The translations under genes and the position numbers were made by a program. From positions 461,266-466,412 of the forward strand of contig KE356562.1 in assembly GCA_000416005.1 (NCBI GenBank): a DNA stretch of 5,147 nucleotides, read 5' to 3'. The notes under the pieces were generated by a model. That model had not been told where the DNA came from, made no database searches, and saw only the letters and a list, made by a program, of their open reading frames with translations. Shown piece by piece: positions 3,237 to 5,147 of this stretch. This DNA comes from Haloquadratum sp. J07HQX50. Its GTDB lineage: Archaea; Halobacteriota; Halobacteria; Halobacteriales; Haloferacaceae. Every line of letters starts with the position of its first letter. The stretch's first letter is position 1.

Positions 3237-5147
3237 ATGAGTGAGAATACGAGTATCGAACTCACGGTGAAGGCCGCCGAGAAGCAAGATGCAGGACGTG
3301 GTATCGCCCGCGTGCCCGACGCAGTCCGACGAGAATTAGGAATACTGAGCGGTGAAACAATCGTTATTGCAGGCGACAGAGAGACCGTTGCGAAGGTGTG
3401 GCCTGCTCGTCCAGAGGTGAGTGAGAACGTATTACTCGTTGATGCAGACACCAGAGAGAACGCAGGAGTCACTGTCGGTGATACGGTGCTCGCCCATGCA
3501 ATTGACATCGAAGACGCAGACCGGGTCACACTCACGCTCCCAGACACACTACGCGTCGATTTTGGTCAGGACTCGGTCGAAATCATAAAGCGGGCGCTTC
3601 GGGACCGACCAATTCAACCCAGTGAGCGGATTCATTTCGAGTCTTTCAGTAGCGAGGCGTTTGTTGTCAGTGAAACAACGCCTGATGGACGTGTCAGAGT
3701 CACTGACTCGACAACGCTCAAGATTGACTCTGCTGGCACAGCACAGCAGGTCGTCTCCCCAGTCGGTGACCGCCCGACGACTGAGCAGGGAGGGGATGAG
3801 AAAGGAGACACACAAACAGCGCCCTCACCTGAGCAAAGCGACCAGGCTGAGGCTGGGCGAGTGACGTACGAAGATATCGGAGGACTCGATGAGGAGCTGG
3901 AGTTGGTGCGAGAGATGATTGAACTCCCACTTGATAATCCACAGGTGTTCGCACACCTCGGAGTCGACCCACCAAAAGGTGTTCTCTTGTACGGACCGCC
4001 TGGGACAGGTAAGACAATGATCGCAAAGGCAGTTGCCAACGAGGTGGAAGCAACATTTGTCAATATTAATGGGCCCGAAATCATGTCGAAGTATAAGGGT
4101 GAATCAGAGGAGCGTCTCCGTGAGAAGTTCGAATACGCCCGTGATAATTCCCCTGCGATTGTTTTCTTTGACGAAATTGACTCGATTGCTGCTGCTCGGG
4201 ATGATGAAAGTGACGTCGAAAATCGAGTCGTTGGTCAATTGTTGTCGCTCATGGATGGACTCGATGCACGTGGTGATGTGGTCGTCGTGGGAGCCACAAA
4301 CCGCGTTGATACACTTGATCCGGCCCTTCGCCGCGGTGGGCGATTTGATCGTGAGATTGAGATTGGAGTTCCTAATCAACAGGGTCGTCGAGAGATTTTA
4401 GAGGTGCATACCCGTCGCATGCCACTATCCGATACCGTCGATTTAGATCAGGTCGCTGCGCAAACACATGGGTTTGTCGGCGCTGATCTTGAGTCACTCA
4501 CGACAGAGGCCGCGATGACCGCACTCAGACGGGGAGACCCGCTGCAGGGTGATACCAATTTAACGAGCCTGGGCGTCCAGCGGGGAGATTTCGACACCGC
4601 GCTCTCCGCAGTAGAGCCGTCAGCAATGCGGGAGTATGTCGCTGAATCACCAACGACTGATTTTGATGACGTGGGTGGACTCCAACCTGCAAAAGATGCG
4701 CTGACGCGAACTGTGATGTGGCCACTGAGCTATGGGCCGCTGTTTGAGGCTGCAAATACATCTCCACCGACGGGGGTATTATTGTACGGCCCTCCCGGAA
4801 CTGGGAAGACACTATTAGCGGAAGCAATCGCTGGTGAGTCCGGTGTTAATTTTATTCAGGTCGCAGGACCCGAGTTATTAGATCGGTATGTCGGTGAATC
4901 AGAGAAGGCCGTGCGGGAGGTGTTCGACCGGGCAAGGCAGGCAGCGCCAGCAATTATCTTCTTCGACGAGATCGATGCGGTCGCGACGAACCGTGATTCA
5001 ATGGGGTCTGACTCGGGTGTGGGTGAGCGTGTTGTCTCGCAACTACTGACTGAATTGGATGGGCTGCAGGACCACCCACAGTTGGTTGTTGTTGCTGCAA
5101 CGAATCGTCGAGAGGCGATTGATGAAGCGCTGTTACGACCTGGACGT
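3237..5147 (+). CDS. cdc48: Cdc48/VAT-family double AAA ATPase, N-terminal 637 residues (runs off right edge)
   Basis: The frame is open from the ATG at 3237 to the last base with no stop; about 100 C-terminal residues are probably missing. Cdc48/VAT proteins form hexameric rings that use ATP to unfold or extract proteins, in archaea likely feeding the proteasome. Domains: a Cdc48-type N-domain at about 5-160; a Gln/Glu/Ser/Thr/Gly-rich linker at about 165-207; D1 starting at [11 protein letters not shown]2 starting at DFDDVGGLQ near 475. D1 has Walker A GPPGTGKT (253-260), pore loop K285-Y286-K287, Walker B IVFFDEID (308-315), sensor N355 and arginine fingers R366 and R369. D2 has Walker A at 518-525, pore loop R550-Y551-V552, Walker B IIFFDEID (573-580), sensor N623 and R634/R637. 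Both ATPase sites look intact. The linker and the KYK and RYV pore loops suggest a haloarchaeal paralogue rather than the principal CdcH. No Shine-Dalgarno is evident; a weak TATA (3196-3199) lies upstream. Confidence 0.93.
   Translation, partial: MSENTSIELTVKAAEKQDAGRGIARVPDAVRRELGILSGETIVIAGDRETVAKVWPARPEVSENVLLVDADTRENAGVTVGDTVLAHAIDIEDADRVTLTLPDTLRVDFGQDSVEIIKRALRDRPIQPSERIHFESFSSEAFVVSETTPDGRVRVTDSTTLKIDSAGTAQQVVSPVGDRPTTEQGGDEKGDTQTAPSPEQSDQAEAGRVTYEDIGGLDEELELVREMIELPLDNPQVFAHLGVDPPKGVLLYGPPGTGKTMIAKAVANEVEATFVNINGPEIMSKYKGESEERLREKFEYARDNSPAIVFFDEIDSIAAARDDESDVENRVVGQLLSLMDGLDARGDVVVVGATNRVDTLDPALRRGGRFDREIEIGVPNQQGRREILEVHTRRMPLSDTVDLDQVAAQTHGFVGADLESLTTEAAMTALRRGDPLQGDTNLTSLGVQRGDFDTALSAVEPSAMREYVAESPTTDFDDVGGLQPAKDALTRTVMWPLSYGPLFEAANTSPPTGVLLYGPPGTGKTLLAEAIAGESGVNFIQVAGPELLDRYVGESEKAVREVFDRARQAAPAIIFFDEIDAVATNRDSMGSDSGVGERVVSQLLTELDGLQDHPQLVVVAATNRREAIDEALLRPGR

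Noticed and set aside
3233..4084. Minus-strand Ser/Thr/Pro-rich frames opposite the Cdc48 gene
   Set aside because: The plus strand encodes uninterrupted N-domain, Walker A and D1 motifs; the antisense frames are shadows typical of this codon usage.
4525..4827. Minus-strand 100-codon frame
   Set aside because: Antisense to the D1-D2 junction and D2 Walker A of the ATPase; no independent support.
1..5147. A CRISPR array, defence island or other novel multi-gene system
   Set aside because: No regularly spaced repeats, nuclease or effector genes are present; the genes are metabolic or housekeeping families. The unexplained signal is limited to the non-coding gap at 972-1512 and the Cdc48 linker.

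Overview
The window reads as chromosomal DNA of a halophilic archaeon (class Halobacteria). The evidence is acidic proteins, a GHMP-type archaeal shikimate kinase paired with a short AroQ-type chorismate mutase, a protein resembling a haloarchaea-only domain family (DUF5796-like), a Cdc48/VAT-type double AAA ATPase, and a leaderless TATA-type promoter. The AT-leaning base composition and roughly 20% non-coding DNA resemble Haloquadratum rather than GC-rich haloarchaea. That genus-level guess comes from composition and gene family only.

Layout. Positions 1-378 (minus strand) hold the N-terminal 126 residues of a creatininase-superfamily metal-dependent amidohydrolase that runs off the left edge. 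A 362-nt gap follows (379-740) with short direct repeats and a good promoter for a 76-residue membrane protein (741-971, plus). Next is a 541-nt gene-free stretch (972-1512) between convergent genes, rich in hairpins and T-tracts. Then an aromatic amino acid unit on the minus strand: shikimate kinase (1805-2668) followed by chorismate mutase (1513-1812), overlapping by 8 nt, with a Shine-Dalgarno sequence inside the upstream gene. An 88-nt divergent spacer leads to a 143-residue DUF5796-like protein (2757-3188, plus). 48 nt later a Cdc48-family AAA ATPase begins (3237 to the right edge, 637 residues visible, open).

How the genes work together. Shikimate kinase and chorismate mutase catalyse two non-consecutive steps of the route to phenylalanine and tyrosine; the kinase step also serves tryptophan, and the overlap suggests translational coupling. 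The DUF5796-like protein and the Cdc48-like unfoldase may share a transcript, but no functional link can be read from sequence. The other genes look like independent housekeeping or lineage-specific units.

No CRISPR array, tRNA, rRNA, intact insertion sequence or defence system is visible. The least explained part is the hairpin-rich 972-1512 gap: two of its stems contain G-U pairs that favour folding as plus-strand RNA. The Cdc48 paralogue, with a long low-complexity linker between N-domain and D1, is the most unusual protein.
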